From Pelagovum pacificum (lineage in GTDB: Bacteria > Pseudomonadota > Alphaproteobacteria > Rhodobacterales > Rhodobacteraceae), in contig NZ_CP065915.1 of the NCBI RefSeq assembly GCF_016134045.1, positions 3,781,001-3,845,000 on the forward strand: a stretch of 64,000 nt of DNA. Reading direction: 5' to 3'. Each line of letters starts with the position of its first letter. The first letter of the stretch is position 1. The notes under the pieces are model-generated. The model was given only the letters and a program-made list of their open reading frames with translations. It ran no database searches and was not told the origin of the DNA. Both the position numbers and the translations under genes were made by a program. Shown here in pieces: positions 18,360 to 28,804 of this stretch.

Positions 18360-19634
18360 ATGTCAGAACACCGACTGAACCTTGCGGACCTGAAGGCCCA
18401 AAGCCCGAAGGACCTGCTTTCCCTCGCCGAAGAGCTCGAGATCGAGAACGCCTCCACGATGAGGAAAGGCGACATGATGTTCGCCATCCTGCGGGAACGG
18501 GCGGACGAGGATTGGGTCATTGGCGGCGACGGCGTGCTAGAGGTGCTTCAGGACGGCTTCGGTTTCCTGCGCTCGCCCGAAGCGAACTACCTGCCGGGCC
18601 CGGACGATATTTATGTCAGTCCAGACATGATCCGTCAGTATTCGCTGCGCACCGGGGACACCGTCGAAGGTGTCATCAAGGAGCCGGGCGATGCCGAACG
18701 CTACTTCGCGCTGACCACGGTCGAGTCGATCAACTTCGAGTCACCCGAGAAGGCGCGTCACAAGGTTGCCTTCGACAACCTGACGCCGCTTTACCCGGAC
18801 GAACGGCTCAACATGGAGATCGAGAACGAGCAGGCGACGAAAGATCGCTCTGCCCGGATCATCGACCTTGTCGCGCCGATCGGCAAAGGCCAGCGGTCGC
18901 TCATCGTCGCGCCGCCGCGGACCGGTAAAACGGTTCTGCTTCAGAATATTGCGCACTCGATCGAGAAGAACCATCCGGAGTGCTACTTGATCGTCCTGCT
19001 GATCGACGAACGCCCGGAAGAGGTCACGGACATGCAGCGCTCGGTGAAGGGTGAGGTCGTGTCCTCCACCTTCGACGAGCCTGCGACGCGTCACGTTGCC
19101 GTGTCCGAAATGGTGATCGAAAAGGCCAAGCGCCTCGTCGAACACAAGCGCGACGTCGTGATCCTGCTCGACTCGATCACTCGTCTGGGCCGCGCCTTCA
19201 ACACGACGGTTCCGTCGTCGGGCAAGGTGCTGACCGGTGGTGTCGACGCGAACGCCCTGCAGCGTCCAAAGCGCTTCTTCGGTGCCGCGCGGAACATCGA
19301 GGAAGGCGGGTCGCTGACCATCATCGCAACGGCGCTGATCGATACCGGCTCCCGGATGGACGAAGTCATCTTCGAGGAATTCAAGGGCACCGGTAACTCC
19401 GAGATCGTGCTGGACCGTAAGGTTGCCGACAAACGCGTCTTCCCGGCGATGGACATTCTCAAGTCCGGAACCCGGAAAGAGGACCTGCTCGTCGACAAGG
19501 TCGATCTGCAGAAGACCTACGTTCTGCGGCGCATCCTGAACCCGATGGGCACGACGGACGCGATCGAATTCCTGCTGTCGAAGCTGAAGCAGACCAAGAC
19601 GAATTCCGAGTTCTTCGAATCCATGAACACCTGA
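18360..19634 (+). CDS. rho: transcription termination factor Rho
   Basis: This is a hexameric RNA helicase that ends transcription; 424 aa, the usual size. The N-terminal Rho domain and cold-shock-like RNA-binding fold contain [23 protein letters not shown]. The P-loop PPRTGKT is at about residues 185-191. ATP and secondary RNA sites follow as [24 protein letters not shown] and [20 protein letters not shown]. No good ribosome-binding site precedes the ATG at 18360. It heads the rho-mnmE-mnmG-rsmG-parA-parB run. Confidence 0.97.
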   Translation: MSEHRLNLADLKAQSPKDLLSLAEELEIENASTMRKGDMMFAILRERADEDWVIGGDGVLEVLQDGFGFLRSPEANYLPGPDDIYVSPDMIRQYSLRTGDTVEGVIKEPGDAERYFALTTVESINFESPEKARHKVAFDNLTPLYPDERLNMEIENEQATKDRSARIIDLVAPIGKGQRSLIVAPPRTGKTVLLQNIAHSIEKNHPECYLIVLLIDERPEEVTDMQRSVKGEVVSSTFDEPATRHVAVSEMVIEKAKRLVEHKRDVVILLDSITRLGRAFNTTVPSSGKVLTGGVDANALQRPKRFFGAARNIEEGGSLTIIATALIDTGSRMDEVIFEEFKGTGNSEIVLDRKVADKRVFPAMDILKSGTRKEDLLVDKVDLQKTYVLRRILNPMGTTDAIEFLLSKLKQTKTNSEFFESMNT

Positions 19635-19636
19635 GG

Positions 19637-19656
19637 CGGGACGCCGCGGCGTCCCG
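19637..19656. other. perfect 20-bp palindrome between rho and mnmE
   Basis: CGGGACGCCG and its exact complement abut each other, giving a potential very GC-rich stem 2 bp after the rho stop and 9 bp before the mnmE ATG. There is no T run. No Shine-Dalgarno sequence is visible for mnmE, so the stem may affect mnmE translation or rho mRNA stability. Confidence 0.5.
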
Positions 19657-19665
19657 GTTGCGTCG

Positions 19666-20946
19666 ATGGAGACGATCTTTGCCCTCGCGACGGTACGGGG
19701 ACGCTCCGGCGTCGCCGTCGTTCGCTTGTCCGGGCCGGATGCCGTCCCGGTCGCAGAGGGGCTGACCGGGCCCCTGCCCCCCGACGGCCGAACCCTGCGC
19801 AAGTTGCGTGACGAGACCGGGTTGCTGGACGAAGCACTCGTTCTCGTCTTTCCGAAAGGTCGCAGCTTTACCGGTGAGCCGGTCGTCGAACTGCAACTGC
19901 ATGGCAGTATCGCGGTGACATCCGCCGTGCTTGCCGCATTGGGCCGCGATCAACGCGCCAGGCCGGCGGACGCCGGGGAGTTTACACACCGCGCGTTTGC
20001 GAATGGACGCCTGGATCTCGCGCAGGTCGAAGGCCTCGCCGATCTCATTGATGCGGAAACCGAAGCGCAGCGGCGACAGGCCGTGCGTGCACTGGATGGT
20101 GCGCTCGGGCGGCGGGCGGAAAGCTGGCGGGTTCGGCTGATCCGGGCTGCCGCATTGATCGAAGCAACGATCGACTTTGCCGATGAAGATGTGCCGGTCG
20201 ACGTTGGCCCCGAGGTCGAAGAGTTGCTTGTTGGCGTGCAATCCGAGCTTCGCAAGGAAGCGGCAGGCGCTGGAATGGCCGAGCGTATACGCACCGGTTT
20301 CGAGGTCGCTATCGTCGGCGCGCCAAACGCCGGGAAGTCGACGTTGCTGAACGCGCTCGCCGGCCGGGATGCGGCCATCACGTCCGAGCGAGCCGGAACG
20401 ACTCGGGATGTGATCGAGGTCCGTATGGACCTTGGTGGGCTGGCTGTGACGTTGCTCGATACCGCTGGCATTCGGGATACCGAGGATGAGGTCGAGCGAA
20501 TCGGCGTCGATCGAGCTCTGGCACGGGCGCGTCAGGCTGATATCCGGGTTCACTTGGTCGAGAGAGGCGCTGAACCACTTATGTCGGTCGAACCGCAAGA
20601 TATCGTGGTTCTTGGAAAGTCTGATCTACATGACGCGCCGACTGGTGCCGTTTCGGGGCAGACTGGCGCCGGTATCGACGAACTTGTCGGAAAACTGACG
20701 GATGCTCTTTCGGAGATGGTCGGGGAGCCGGGCGTAGCCATTCGCGAGCGTCATCGTCTGGCGATGATCCGAGCGTCCGGTCAGCTGGACAATGTGTTGT
20801 CGCAGATGACGCTGCTGAGCGAGGCGCCCGATATCTTGGCGGAAGACCTCCGGGATGGTATCCGTGCCATCGACTCGTTGGTCGGACGCGTCGACGTGGA
20901 GCAGATCCTCGGTGAGATCTTCTCCTCCTTTTGCATCGGAAAGTAG
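19666..20946 (+). CDS. mnmE: tRNA uridine-5-carboxymethylaminomethyl synthesis GTPase MnmE
   Basis: This enzyme works with MnmG to modify U34 of tRNAs; 426 aa. The N-terminal formyl-THF-binding domain begins [23 protein letters not shown] (shown as [20 protein letters not shown]). The G1 loop GAPNAGKST is at about residues 218-226; DTAGIRDT is the G3 switch. The C-terminus FCIGK carries the invariant cysteine. Its stop lies 11 bp before the chosen mnmG start, and the first parS site follows directly. Confidence 0.95.
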   Translation: METIFALATVRGRSGVAVVRLSGPDAVPVAEGLTGPLPPDGRTLRKLRDETGLLDEALVLVFPKGRSFTGEPVVELQLHGSIAVTSAVLAALGRDQRARPADAGEFTHRAFANGRLDLAQVEGLADLIDAETEAQRRQAVRALDGALGRRAESWRVRLIRAAALIEATIDFADEDVPVDVGPEVEELLVGVQSELRKEAAGAGMAERIRTGFEVAIVGAPNAGKSTLLNALAGRDAAITSERAGTTRDVIEVRMDLGGLAVTLLDTAGIRDTEDEVERIGVDRALARARQADIRVHLVERGAEPLMSVEPQDIVVLGKSDLHDAPTGAVSGQTGAGIDELVGKLTDALSEMVGEPGVAIRERHRLAMIRASGQLDNVLSQMTLLSEAPDILAEDLRDGIRAIDSLVGRVDVEQILGEIFSSFCIGK

Positions 20947-20949
20947 GAA

Positions 20950-20965
20950 AGTTTCACGTGAAACA
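20950..20965. promoter_or_regulatory. parS site 1
   Basis: AGTTTCACGTGAAACA matches the parS consensus TGTTTCACGTGAAACA at 15 of 16 positions. It overlaps the mnmG start codon. It would be bound by ParB encoded 3.3 kb downstream. Confidence 0.88.
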
Positions 20966-22826
20966 TTCGTCCTTTGATGTCGTGGTGATTGGTGGCGGCC
21001 ATGCAGGCAGCGAGGCTGGCCACGCGGCTGCGCGCTCTGGCGCCAAGGTTGCTCTCGTCACGCTAACCCGGTCGGGCATCGGAGTGATGTCCTGTAACCC
21101 GGCGATCGGTGGGCTGGGCAAAGGCCACCTCGTCCGAGAGATTGACGCCATGGACGGTGTGATGGGGCGCGTCGCGGACCGCGCCGGAATCCAGTTCCGT
21201 TTGCTGAACCGCAAAAAGGGGCCGGCCGTTCAAGGCCCGCGCGCCCAGGCAGACCGCGCCATCTATCGCTCGGCGATGCTTGCGGAAATCGAGGCAGCAC
21301 CGAACCTGACGATCGTCGAAGGCGAAGCCGTGGACCTCGACCTGTCGGCCGGCCAGCTGAAGGCTGTTCTTCTGGCTGACGGTACCCGTCTGGATTGCTC
21401 GGCTGCGATTCTCACCACGGGCACCTTCCTGCGTGGTGTAATCCACATCGGCGACGTTTCTCGTCCGGGTGGACGGATGGGCGAGCGGCCCTCTGTCCGC
21501 ATGGCCGATCGGATTGATGAACTGGGTTTGCCGCTGGGTCGCCTTAAGACAGGCACCCCGCCCCGGCTTGACGGGCGAACGATCGATTGGGATCGACTTG
21601 AGCGTCAGCCGGGCGACGCAGATCCCACGATGTTCTCATTCTTGTCGTCGAAGCCCGAGGCACAACAGGTCGATTGTGGGATCACGCACACCAACGAGCG
21701 GACGCACGAGATCATCCGTGCGAACTTGGAACGATCTGCGATGTACGGCGGCCATATTGATGGCGTCGGCCCCCGTTACTGCCCGTCCATCGAGGACAAG
21801 GTGGTGCGCTTTGCCGATAAGACGTCACACCAGATTTTCCTTGAACCTGAAGGCGTTAACGATCCGACAGTGTACCCGAACGGTATCTCGACCTCCCTGC
21901 CCCAGGATGTTCAAGAGCATTACGTTCATTCGATCGCGGGGCTGGAGAAGGCATCGATCACTCAGCCTGGCTACGCGATTGAGTACGACTACGTCGATCC
22001 GCGAGCGCTTCGCGAAACCCTGGAACTGCGCGAGACGCGAGGTCTGTACCTTGCCGGACAGATCAACGGGACCACGGGGTACGAGGAAGCCGCAGCCCAA
22101 GGACTTGTCGCTGGTCTGAACGCGGCTGCTCAAGCGCTTGGTCGTGAGCCGGTCCAGTTCAGCCGGACGACGTCCTACATCGGCGTCATGGTTGACGACC
22201 TGATCACGCGTGGTGTGACGGAGCCGTATCGCATGTTTACCTCCCGTGCGGAATTCCGGCTGTCGCTTCGGGCGGACAATGCCGACTTGCGCCTCACCGC
22301 GCAGGGCCGTGAGGCCGGTTGCGTCGGTGATGCCCGTTGGGAGGTCTTCAGCCGTAAGGTTGAGGCATTGGAGGCTGGGAAGGCGCTTCTCGGCGGACTG
22401 AAAATTCAGGCCAAAGCGATTTCTGAGCATGGCGCGCGGCTTAATCCTGAAGGGCCGGCTCGTACCGGGCTTGAAGCGCTTGCCTTGGTTGATCTGTCGT
22501 TCGATGACCTCGTCACCTTGGCACCGGATGCCTCGGCCGTTCCGACTGAAATCGGTGAGCAGATCAAACGTGATGCGCTCTATGCGAACTACGTCGAGCG
22601 TCAATCGAAGGATATCGAAGCGCTGCAACGTGATGAAAATCAGGCGTTGCCACATGATTTGGATTTCAGCGGTATCGATGGGCTTTCCAAGGAACTGTCG
22701 ACCAAACTCGATCGGATCCGTCCTTCGACTATTGGCCAGGCATCTCGTGTCGAAGGGATGACGCCCGCAGCGCTTCTTCTACTTATGGCGCGAATTCGTC
22801 GGGACAAAGTCGCACGGTCCGCCTGA
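20958..22826 (+). CDS. mnmG: tRNA uridine-5-carboxymethylaminomethyl synthesis enzyme MnmG (GidA)
   Basis: This is the FAD-dependent partner of MnmE, 622 aa from the start chosen. The dinucleotide-binding loop [20 protein letters not shown] opens the protein (seen as [14 protein letters not shown]), followed by [32 protein letters not shown] and [15 protein letters not shown] chose GTG at 20958 because AGGAAAG sits 7 bp upstream and the product starts just before the FAD fold; a TTG at 20931 inside mnmE is possible but lacks a ribosome-binding site. The parS palindrome spans the start codon. The stop overlaps rsmG (ATGA). Confidence 0.94.
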   Translation: MKHSSFDVVVIGGGHAGSEAGHAAARSGAKVALVTLTRSGIGVMSCNPAIGGLGKGHLVREIDAMDGVMGRVADRAGIQFRLLNRKKGPAVQGPRAQADRAIYRSAMLAEIEAAPNLTIVEGEAVDLDLSAGQLKAVLLADGTRLDCSAAILTTGTFLRGVIHIGDVSRPGGRMGERPSVRMADRIDELGLPLGRLKTGTPPRLDGRTIDWDRLERQPGDADPTMFSFLSSKPEAQQVDCGITHTNERTHEIIRANLERSAMYGGHIDGVGPRYCPSIEDKVVRFADKTSHQIFLEPEGVNDPTVYPNGISTSLPQDVQEHYVHSIAGLEKASITQPGYAIEYDYVDPRALRETLELRETRGLYLAGQINGTTGYEEAAAQGLVAGLNAAAQALGREPVQFSRTTSYIGVMVDDLITRGVTEPYRMFTSRAEFRLSLRADNADLRLTAQGREAGCVGDARWEVFSRKVEALEAGKALLGGLKIQAKAISEHGARLNPEGPARTGLEALALVDLSFDDLVTLAPDASAVPTEIGEQIKRDALYANYVERQSKDIEALQRDENQALPHDLDFSGIDGLSKELSTKLDRIRPSTIGQASRVEGMTPAALLLLMARIRRDKVARSA

Positions 22827-23446
22827 TGGAAGAAGTGGAGTTGATCTCCGGCGTCTATGTTTCACGTGAAACATTTGAGCGCTTGGAGGCTTTTCGCGAC
22901 CTTGTCCTCAAGTGGACGGCTCGCATCAACCTCGTATCAACTAAATCGGCGGCTACCCTGTGGGATCGGCACATCCTTGATTCGGCGCAGCTCATCCAAC
23001 ACGCTCCAGACAGTTTCAACCGCTGGGTCGACCTCGGAAGTGGGGGCGGCTTTCCCGGGATCGTTGTCGCTACCCTGAACCTGGACCTTGCCCCAGACGC
23101 GGAGATGATCCTCGTCGAATCCGATCAACGGAAAGCGACGTTCCTTCGCGCAGCTATCCGGGAACTTGGTCTGAACGCTCAAGTTCAGGCCAGCCGCGCC
23201 GAAACCCTGGCGCCGATGCAGGCTGATGTACTGACAGCCCGCGCTTTGGCCTCACTATCCGAACTCCTGCCGCTCGCCTCCCGCCACCTCAAACCTGACG
23301 GAATCGCAATTTTCCCCAAGGGCCGCAGCGCCTTGGACGAAATCCGCGACGCGCAGCAAGGTTGGACCTTCCAGCTTGAACAATCTCCCAGTAAGACCGA
23401 CGCCGAGGCAGCAATATTGAAGTTGGAAAGGATCGAGCGTGTCTGA
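22826..23446 (+). CDS. rsmG: 16S rRNA (guanine-N7) methyltransferase RsmG (GidB)
   Basis: This enzyme methylates G527 of 16S rRNA using SAM; 206 aa. The SAM-binding strand and loop are WVDLGSGGGFPGIVVATLN, with the conserved NLVS near residue 36 and DRHILDSAQL after it. Residues about 11-16 (YVSRETF) are encoded by the second parS palindrome, so the DNA site constrains the protein. It starts in the mnmG stop and overlaps the parA start. Confidence 0.94.
   Translation: MEEVELISGVYVSRETFERLEAFRDLVLKWTARINLVSTKSAATLWDRHILDSAQLIQHAPDSFNRWVDLGSGGGFPGIVVATLNLDLAPDAEMILVESDQRKATFLRAAIRELGLNAQVQASRAETLAPMQADVLTARALASLSELLPLASRHLKPDGIAIFPKGRSALDEIRDAQQGWTFQLEQSPSKTDAEAAILKLERIERV
22858..22873. promoter_or_regulatory. 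parS site 2 (perfect)
   Basis: TGTTTCACGTGAAACA is an exact match to the bacterial parS consensus, located inside the first codons of rsmG, 1.9 kb from site 1 and 0.6 kb before parA. Confidence 0.93.
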
Positions 23447-24236
23447 CCCGACGAGACCACCGGCCCCCAGAATTATCGCAATCGCGAACCAGAAAGGTGG
23501 CGTCGGAAAGACCACCACGGCGATCAACCTCGGCGCAGCACTTGCCCGCTCCGAGCAGCGTGTGATGATTGTCGACCTTGATCCGCAGGGAAACGCGTCG
23601 ACAGGACTTGGCGTTGATGCCGACGATCGCGAGATCACGATTTACGACCTGCTGCTGGGGGACGCCACACCGTCGGAAGCCGCGCGGCAGACCGAGGTCG
23701 ATAACCTGTTCATTGTTCCGGCAACGACAGATTTAAGCTCTGCCGATATCGAGCTGATTTCCAACGAAAAACGCAGCTTCCTGCTACACGACGCCCTTCG
23801 GCAGGTAGCGATCGATACCCTTTCGCTCGATTACATCCTGATCGACTGCCCGCCCAGTCTGAACCTCCTGACGATCAATGCGCTCGTTGCCGCGAACTCG
23901 GTTCTCGTGCCGCTCCAATCCGAGTTCTTCGCCCTTGAGGGGTTGTCTCAGCTCATGCTCACCGTTCGCGAAGTTCGGCAGTCCGCCAATCCGAACCTTC
24001 GGATCGAAGGGGTTGCGCTGACGATGTACGACCGGCGCAACAACCTTGCGCTTCAGGTCGAGGAAGACGCCCGCGACAATCTGGGCGATCTCGTTTTCAA
24101 TACGGTCATTCCGCGAAATGTCCGGCTGTCCGAGGCCCCGTCCTTCGCCATGCCGGTGCTGGATTACGATCCGTCCAGCCGCGGCGCCGCGGCTTACAAG
24201 GCCCTCGCGGCTGAACTTCTCGAACGCGACCATTGA
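23439..24236 (+). CDS. parA: chromosome partitioning ATPase ParA
   Basis: This is a Walker-type ATPase of 265 aa that segregates ParB-parS complexes. The deviant Walker A KGGVGKTT is at residues 19-26 with the signature lysine, Walker A' reads VDLDPQGNAST, and Walker B is DYILIDCPPSLNLLT. It starts with GTG at 23439, overlapping the rsmG stop by 8 bp. It is co-transcribed with parB 18 bp later. Confidence 0.96.
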   Translation: MSDPTRPPAPRIIAIANQKGGVGKTTTAINLGAALARSEQRVMIVDLDPQGNASTGLGVDADDREITIYDLLLGDATPSEAARQTEVDNLFIVPATTDLSSADIELISNEKRSFLLHDALRQVAIDTLSLDYILIDCPPSLNLLTINALVAANSVLVPLQSEFFALEGLSQLMLTVREVRQSANPNLRIEGVALTMYDRRNNLALQVEEDARDNLGDLVFNTVIPRNVRLSEAPSFAMPVLDYDPSSRGAAAYKALAAELLERDH

Positions 24237-24254
24237 TCCCGGAGGACAGGCAGA

Positions 24255-25142
24255 ATGGCAGATAATCGCCCCAAATCCAGAGGTCTTGGTCGCGGGTTGT
24301 CCGCTCTCATGGCGGATGTCGATACCGGCTCGGCCACATCGGAGACCCCGCGTCGACCCGACATGCGAATTCCGATCGAGCAGGTTCATCCGAACCCGAA
24401 CCAGCCGCGCCGCAGTTTCAATTCCGACGCATTGGCTGAGCTCGCGAGCTCGATCCGCGAGAAGGGGATCATTCAGCCGCTGATCGTGCGCCCCTCCCCC
24501 AACCAGCCGGACCATTTCGAAATTGTTGCCGGCGAACGCCGCTGGCGCGCCGCGCAGCAGGTTCAGCTGCACGACGTGCCGGTCCTGGTGCGCGAGTTCG
24601 ACGATACCGAAGTGCTCGAAGTCGCGATCATCGAGAATATTCAGCGCGCCGATCTCAACCCGGTTGATGAGGCCGCCGGCTATCGACAGCTGATGGAGCG
24701 CTTTGGACATACGCAGGATCAGCTGGCAAGCGCGCTCGGCAAAAGCCGCAGCCACATTGCGAACCTTCTGCGGCTTCTCTCGCTGCCGGATACGGTTCAA
24801 ACGCTGATGATCGAAGGCAATCTCAGTGCCGGTCATGCGCGGACGCTCGTCGGACGCGATGATGCGGAGGAGATCGCAAAGCGGATCGTCAAGCAGGGCC
24901 TCTCTGTTCGCGAGGCCGAGAAGCTTGCGAAGGAGGCTAAGGAGCCCAGCTCAGAGCCGAAGAAACGCGGTAAGGCTGAGAAGGACGCAGACACCAAGCA
25001 GATCGAAGCGGAGCTGATGGCGCAGCTTCGAATGGGTGTGTCCATCGACCACAAGCCGGGCACCGAGGGTGGCACGGTGACACTGCACTACCGGGATTTC
25101 GCGCAACTCGACGATCTGTTGCGGCTGTTGTCCGGGACTTAA
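24255..25142 (+). CDS. parB: chromosome partitioning protein ParB
   Basis: This is a parS-binding CTPase clamp, 295 aa. The N-terminal RGLGRGLSALM ParA-contact segment, the ParB/Srx CTPase block with ENIQRADLNPVDEA and GERRWRA, and the helix-turn-helix TQDQLASALGKSRSHIANLLRLL (as SALGKSRSHIANLLRL) are in order; a C-terminal dimer region follows a Lys/Glu-rich linker. The stop shares the palindromic TTAA with the convergent hemW stop (25139-25142). Confidence 0.96.
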   Translation: MADNRPKSRGLGRGLSALMADVDTGSATSETPRRPDMRIPIEQVHPNPNQPRRSFNSDALAELASSIREKGIIQPLIVRPSPNQPDHFEIVAGERRWRAAQQVQLHDVPVLVREFDDTEVLEVAIIENIQRADLNPVDEAAGYRQLMERFGHTQDQLASALGKSRSHIANLLRLLSLPDTVQTLMIEGNLSAGHARTLVGRDDAEEIAKRIVKQGLSVREAEKLAKEAKEPSSEPKKRGKAEKDADTKQIEAELMAQLRMGVSIDHKPGTEGGTVTLHYRDFAQLDDLLRLLSGT

Positions 25143-26308
25143 GCCAACAATTCGCGCAAGACGGCGTTCAGGATCGGCCGACCTTGGTCAGTTACGGCGA
25201 TATGGTCATTCGAAATCGTGACCAGTCTGTTCGCCTCGAGTTCGGACGCGACATCGGGTGACCATCCGAATGCGCGGGCGCGGGACAGGTCGACCCCACT
25301 TCGCAAGCGCATACCCATGAGGAGTAGTTCGGCCAGCCGATCTTCGGTCGTCAGTTCATCACGGGCGATCTCTGCCGAACCGCGCGACTCGACAGCTGAC
25401 AACCATTCCCCCGGCATCCGCGCCGCTTCCGTCGAGAAGCGTTGTTCGCCAAGAGTAAGGCGTCCGTGTGCGCCCGGACCAACGCCGACATAATCGCCGG
25501 TTTTCCAGTACAGCAGGTTGTGTTTGCTCTCCGCGCCAGGGCGGGCGTGGTTCGAGATTTCATAAGATGGCATCCCGGCGGCGGCGCAGACCTCTTGCGT
25601 GATGTCCCACATATCGGCCGCGCGATCTTCGTCCGGCAGGCCGCGCAGGTGCCCTACGGCGTGCCGCGCGCCGAAGACAGTGCCGTCTTCGATGGTCAGT
25701 TGGTACAGCGACAGGTGGTCGATCGCCATCGACAGCGCCTCGCGAAGTTCGGCTTCCCACGCGGCGGCGTCCTGATCCTGTCGCGCGTAGATCAGGTCGA
25801 AGCTGACCCGCTCGAAGACGTTTCGGGCAACATCGAAGGCAGTTTGCGCTTCTGCGACGGTGTGCATCCGTCCGAGGCGGCGCAGGTCTGTATCGTTGAG
25901 TGCCTGCACCCCCATGGACACCCGGTTGACCCCGGCATCGCGGTAACCGGCGAAGCGGCCGGCCTCGACCGAGGTCGGGTTGGCTTCCAGCGTGACTTCG
26001 AGTTCGTTGACCGTCGGCCAGGCCGCACGGGCGGCTTCCATCACCGTGGCGACCGTCTCTGGCGCCATCAGGCTGGGCGTGCCGCCTCCGAAGAAGATGG
26101 ATTGCAGAACGCGGGGCCCGGTCTCTTCGCGATAGCGCGTGATCTCTGAGGCGAGCGCGGTGGCCCATCGAGTCTGGTCGACGTTGGCCACGACATGAGA
26201 GTTGAAGTCGCAGTAAGGGCACTTCGACTGGCAGAAGGGCCAATGAACATAGAGTCCAAAGCCCCCTGCCCGCCAGTCGTCAGACAGGTCAGCCAAAGCA
26301 ACCCGCAA
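25139..26308 (-). CDS. hemW: HemW-like radical SAM protein
   Basis: This is a radical SAM enzyme related to coproporphyrinogen III dehydrogenase but of the HemW (heme chaperone) type, 389 aa. The cluster motif is CQSKCPYC with Cys26, Cys30 and Cys33, preceded by the family block GLYVHWPF and followed by [12 protein letters not shown]. The frame starts with TTG at 26308; another TTG at 26296 would also do, and there is no ATG before the cluster. It overlaps rdgB by 20 bp and meets parB tail to tail. Confidence 0.9.
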   Translation of the reverse strand: MRVALADLSDDWRAGGFGLYVHWPFCQSKCPYCDFNSHVVANVDQTRWATALASEITRYREETGPRVLQSIFFGGGTPSLMAPETVATVMEAARAAWPTVNELEVTLEANPTSVEAGRFAGYRDAGVNRVSMGVQALNDTDLRRLGRMHTVAEAQTAFDVARNVFERVSFDLIYARQDQDAAAWEAELREALSMAIDHLSLYQLTIEDGTVFGARHAVGHLRGLPDEDRAADMWDITQEVCAAAGMPSYEISNHARPGAESKHNLLYWKTGDYVGVGPGAHGRLTLGEQRFSTEAARMPGEWLSAVESRGSAEIARDELTTEDRLAELLLMGMRLRSGVDLSRARAFGWSPDVASELEANRLVTISNDHIAVTDQGRPILNAVLRELLA

Positions 26309-26897
26309 TCAGCTTCTCGAAGGCGCGAGCCCGGTGCGAGATGCGGTTCTTCTCCGCCGGGTCCATCTCGCCGAAGGTGATGTTGTAGCCGTCGGGCACG
26401 AAGATCGGATCGTAACCGTGGCCGAGGTCACCGCGCATGGGCCAGACAACTCGTCCCGGGACTTCACCGGCGAAGACCTCGTCATGACCGTCCGGCCAGG
26501 CCAGAACCAACGTGCAGCAGAAGCGCGCCGTTCGAGGTTCTGGCGCTCCGCGCTCTTCCAGTTCCGTCCAGGCGCGGGTCATGGCCATGCGAAAGTCCCG
26601 ACCGTCCGGCGTCTCGGCCCAGTCCGCCGTGTGGACGCCCGGTTGGCCGTCCAGCCCGTCGATGCAGATACCGCTGTCATCGGACAGGGCGGGCAGACCG
26701 AGCGCGGCGACGGCGGCACGGGCCTTGATCCTGGCGTTGCCGGCGAAGGTTTCTTCGGTTTCGTCCGGCTCAGGCAGTCCATGATCGGCGTTCGACGTGA
26801 CAGAAACGCCGTATGGCGCCAGCAAGTCCTTGATTTCATACAATTTACCAGCGTTATGCGTCGCTACGACCAGCTCTGTCCCGTCGAACCTGCGCAT
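26289..26897 (-). CDS. rdgB: RdgB/HAM1 family non-canonical purine NTP pyrophosphatase
   Basis: This enzyme removes ITP/XTP from the nucleotide pool; 202 aa. The substrate loop [17 protein letters not shown], the catalytic [13 protein letters not shown] and the C-terminal SHRARAF (the family SHR motif) are present. It overlaps rph upstream by ATGA and hemW downstream by 20 bp, forming a three-gene minus-strand unit. Confidence 0.94.
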   Translation of the reverse strand: MRRFDGTELVVATHNAGKLYEIKDLLAPYGVSVTSNADHGLPEPDETEETFAGNARIKARAAVAALGLPALSDDSGICIDGLDGQPGVHTADWAETPDGRDFRMAMTRAWTELEERGAPEPRTARFCCTLVLAWPDGHDEVFAGEVPGRVVWPMRGDLGHGYDPIFVPDGYNITFGEMDPAEKNRISHRARAFEKLIAGCFG

Positions 26898-27607
26898 CAG
26901 GCCACCGCAGCTTTCTGCGCTGCCGTCAGTTCTGCCGTGCCCTGCTCTGCGAGTGCCATCAGCTGCTCCATCTCCTTGCGGGAGAAGGTAGCGCCTTCGG
27001 CTGACATCTGCACTTCGATGAGGCGGTCACCGGTCATCACGAAGTTGCCATCGACACCCGCTTCGGAATCTTCGGGGTAGTCGAGGTCGAGCACGGGCTG
27101 ACCAGCGTAGATGCCGCAGCTCACGGCGGACACGGGCTCTGCCAGCGGGTCGGACAGAACGTCCCCCGCCTTCATCAGCTTGTTGACCGCGAGGCGCAGT
27201 GCGACCCAGCCGCCGGTGATCGACGCGCAACGCGTGCCGCCGTCAGCCTGCAGCACGTCGCAGTCCACCGTGATCTGACGCTCGCCAAGCGCGACGCGGT
27301 CGACGCCGGCGCGAAGGGAGCGGCCGATCAGGCGCTGGATCTCCACGGTGCGGCCGCCCTGCTTGCCGGCCGTCGCCTCGCGCCGCATCCGCGACCCGGT
27401 GGAGCGCGGCAGCATCCCGTATTCCGCCGTCACCCAGCCAAGGCCGGTGCCTTTCAGGAACGGCGGCGGGCGATCTTCGATCGACGCGGTACAGAGCACG
27501 TGAGTGTCACCGACCTTGATGAGGCAGGAGCCTTCAGCATGTTTCGTGACGCCGACGTCGATCGACACCGCGCGCATTTCGTCAAGGTTTCGTCCCGATG
27601 GCCGCAT
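26897..27607 (-). CDS. rph: ribonuclease PH
   Basis: This is a phosphorolytic 3' exoribonuclease that trims tRNA precursors; 236 aa from the start chosen, against 238 in E. coli. The N-terminus [12 protein letters not shown] is family-specific, which is why I chose ATG 27607 rather than the longer frame. [20 protein letters not shown] (in part) and the phosphate-binding [14 protein letters not shown] are conserved. It lies divergent from hrcA. Confidence 0.95.
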   Translation of the reverse strand: MRPSGRNLDEMRAVSIDVGVTKHAEGSCLIKVGDTHVLCTASIEDRPPPFLKGTGLGWVTAEYGMLPRSTGSRMRREATAGKQGGRTVEIQRLIGRSLRAGVDRVALGERQITVDCDVLQADGGTRCASITGGWVALRLAVNKLMKAGDVLSDPLAEPVSAVSCGIYAGQPVLDLDYPEDSEAGVDGNFVMTGDRLIEVQMSAEGATFSRKEMEQLMALAEQGTAELTAAQKAAVA

Positions 27608-27670
27608 CACGCTATCCTCACATGGTTGCAAGCTCCCTCTAGTCGGGCCGCTTCCGCTTTCCAACCCCGA

Positions 27671-27698
27671 TTGACCTCACCGCTCGCGTGGTTTTAAT
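27671..27698 (+). promoter_or_regulatory. candidate promoter for hrcA-grpE
   Basis: TTGACC at 27671-27676, 16 bp, then TTTAAT at 27693-27698 in the rph-hrcA divergent gap, 30 bp before the hrcA GTG. No CIRCE inverted repeat (TTAGCACTC-N9-GAGTGCTAA) is present, so hrcA is not visibly autoregulated. Confidence 0.45.
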
Positions 27699-27728
27699 TG
27701 CCTCGCCCCTCTGGATTGGCAGGCAGAC

Positions 27729-28793
27729 GTGACGGATCAGTCCGCAATCTTCGACGAGATGAACGCCCGCTCCCGCGAAGTCTTTCGCCGGGTTGTCGAA
27801 GGCTACCTCGACACCGGTGCGCCGGTCGGCTCCCGCACGCTCACCCGCTCCATGTCCGAGAAGGTGAGCGCGGCGACCGTGCGCAACGTGATGCAGGATC
27901 TCGAGTATCTCGGCCTGCTCGGCTCACCGCACATCAGTGCGGGCCGGGTGCCGACGCAGCTCGGGCTGCGCATGTTCGTTGACGGCCTGCTCGAGATCGG
28001 CGACCTGGCCGGCGATGACCGTGCAAGGATCGACGAAACACTCGGCTCCAACAGCGACGAGGTGACCACGGTCCTCGACCGGATCGGCTCTGCCCTGTCG
28101 GGCGTGACGCAAGGGGCGAGCCTCGTCCTCGCGCCGAAGCACGAAGCGCCCGTGAAACACGTCGAGTTCGTGTCGTTGTCGCAGGATCGCGCGCTGGTCG
28201 TGCTGGTCTTCGCCAACGGTCATGTGGAGAACCGCGTCTTCACCCCGCCGCCGGGGCAGACTCCGTCGTCGATGCGGGAGGCTGCGAACTTCGTGAACGC
28301 CGTGGCCGAGGGGCGCACCCTGTCCGAGCTCGGCGTCGCCATGACGCGCGAGATCAGCGCCCGCCGCACGGAGATCGACTCGTTGGCGGCACAACTGGTC
28401 GAATCCGGCATCGCAGTTTGGGAAAACAAGGGCGAATCGATAGAACGTCTGATCGTCCGCGGGCGCGGCAACCTGCTGACCGAGGACGGTCACGAGGAAG
28501 ACCTGCAGCGGATCCGCGAATTGTTTGACGACCTCGAACGAAAGCGCGATATCGCCGAGTTCCTCGAACTGGCCGAAGAAGGCGAAGGGGTCCGCATCTT
28601 CATCGGCTCGGAAAACAAACTCTTCTCACTTTCGGGTTCCTCTCTGGTGGTGAGTCCCTATATGAACGCAGATCGAAAAATCATTGGCGCCGTGGGCGTC
28701 ATCGGGCCGACCCGGCTGAATTATGGCCGGATCGTCCCCATCGTTGATTACACAGCACAGTTGGTCGGACGCCTGGTGTCCGATCGGGCCTGA
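27729..28793 (+). CDS. hrcA: heat-inducible transcription repressor HrcA
   Basis: This is a repressor of groESL-type operons through CIRCE; 354 aa. The N-terminal winged helix contains SREVFRRVVEGYLDTGAPVGSRTL (as EGYLDTGAPVGSRTL) and SAATVRNVMQDLEYLGLL, followed by the GAF-like and insert domains and the C-terminal GVIGPTRLNYGRIVPIVDY block. It starts with GTG. grpE follows 11 bp later. Confidence 0.95.
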   Translation: MTDQSAIFDEMNARSREVFRRVVEGYLDTGAPVGSRTLTRSMSEKVSAATVRNVMQDLEYLGLLGSPHISAGRVPTQLGLRMFVDGLLEIGDLAGDDRARIDETLGSNSDEVTTVLDRIGSALSGVTQGASLVLAPKHEAPVKHVEFVSLSQDRALVVLVFANGHVENRVFTPPPGQTPSSMREAANFVNAVAEGRTLSELGVAMTREISARRTEIDSLAAQLVESGIAVWENKGESIERLIVRGRGNLLTEDGHEEDLQRIRELFDDLERKRDIAEFLELAEEGEGVRIFIGSENKLFSLSGSSLVVSPYMNADRKIIGAVGVIGPTRLNYGRIVPIVDYTAQLVGRLVSDRA

Positions 28794-28804
28794 AGGAAGT
28801 GATG

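Noticed and set aside
20931..20957. TTG start for mnmG inside mnmE
   Set aside because: No ribosome-binding site at proper spacing; GTG 20958 has AGGAAAG 7 bp upstream and gives the family N-terminus.
27608..27728. CIRCE operator before hrcA
   Set aside because: Neither half of the inverted repeat TTAGCACTC/GAGTGCTAA is present on either strand.
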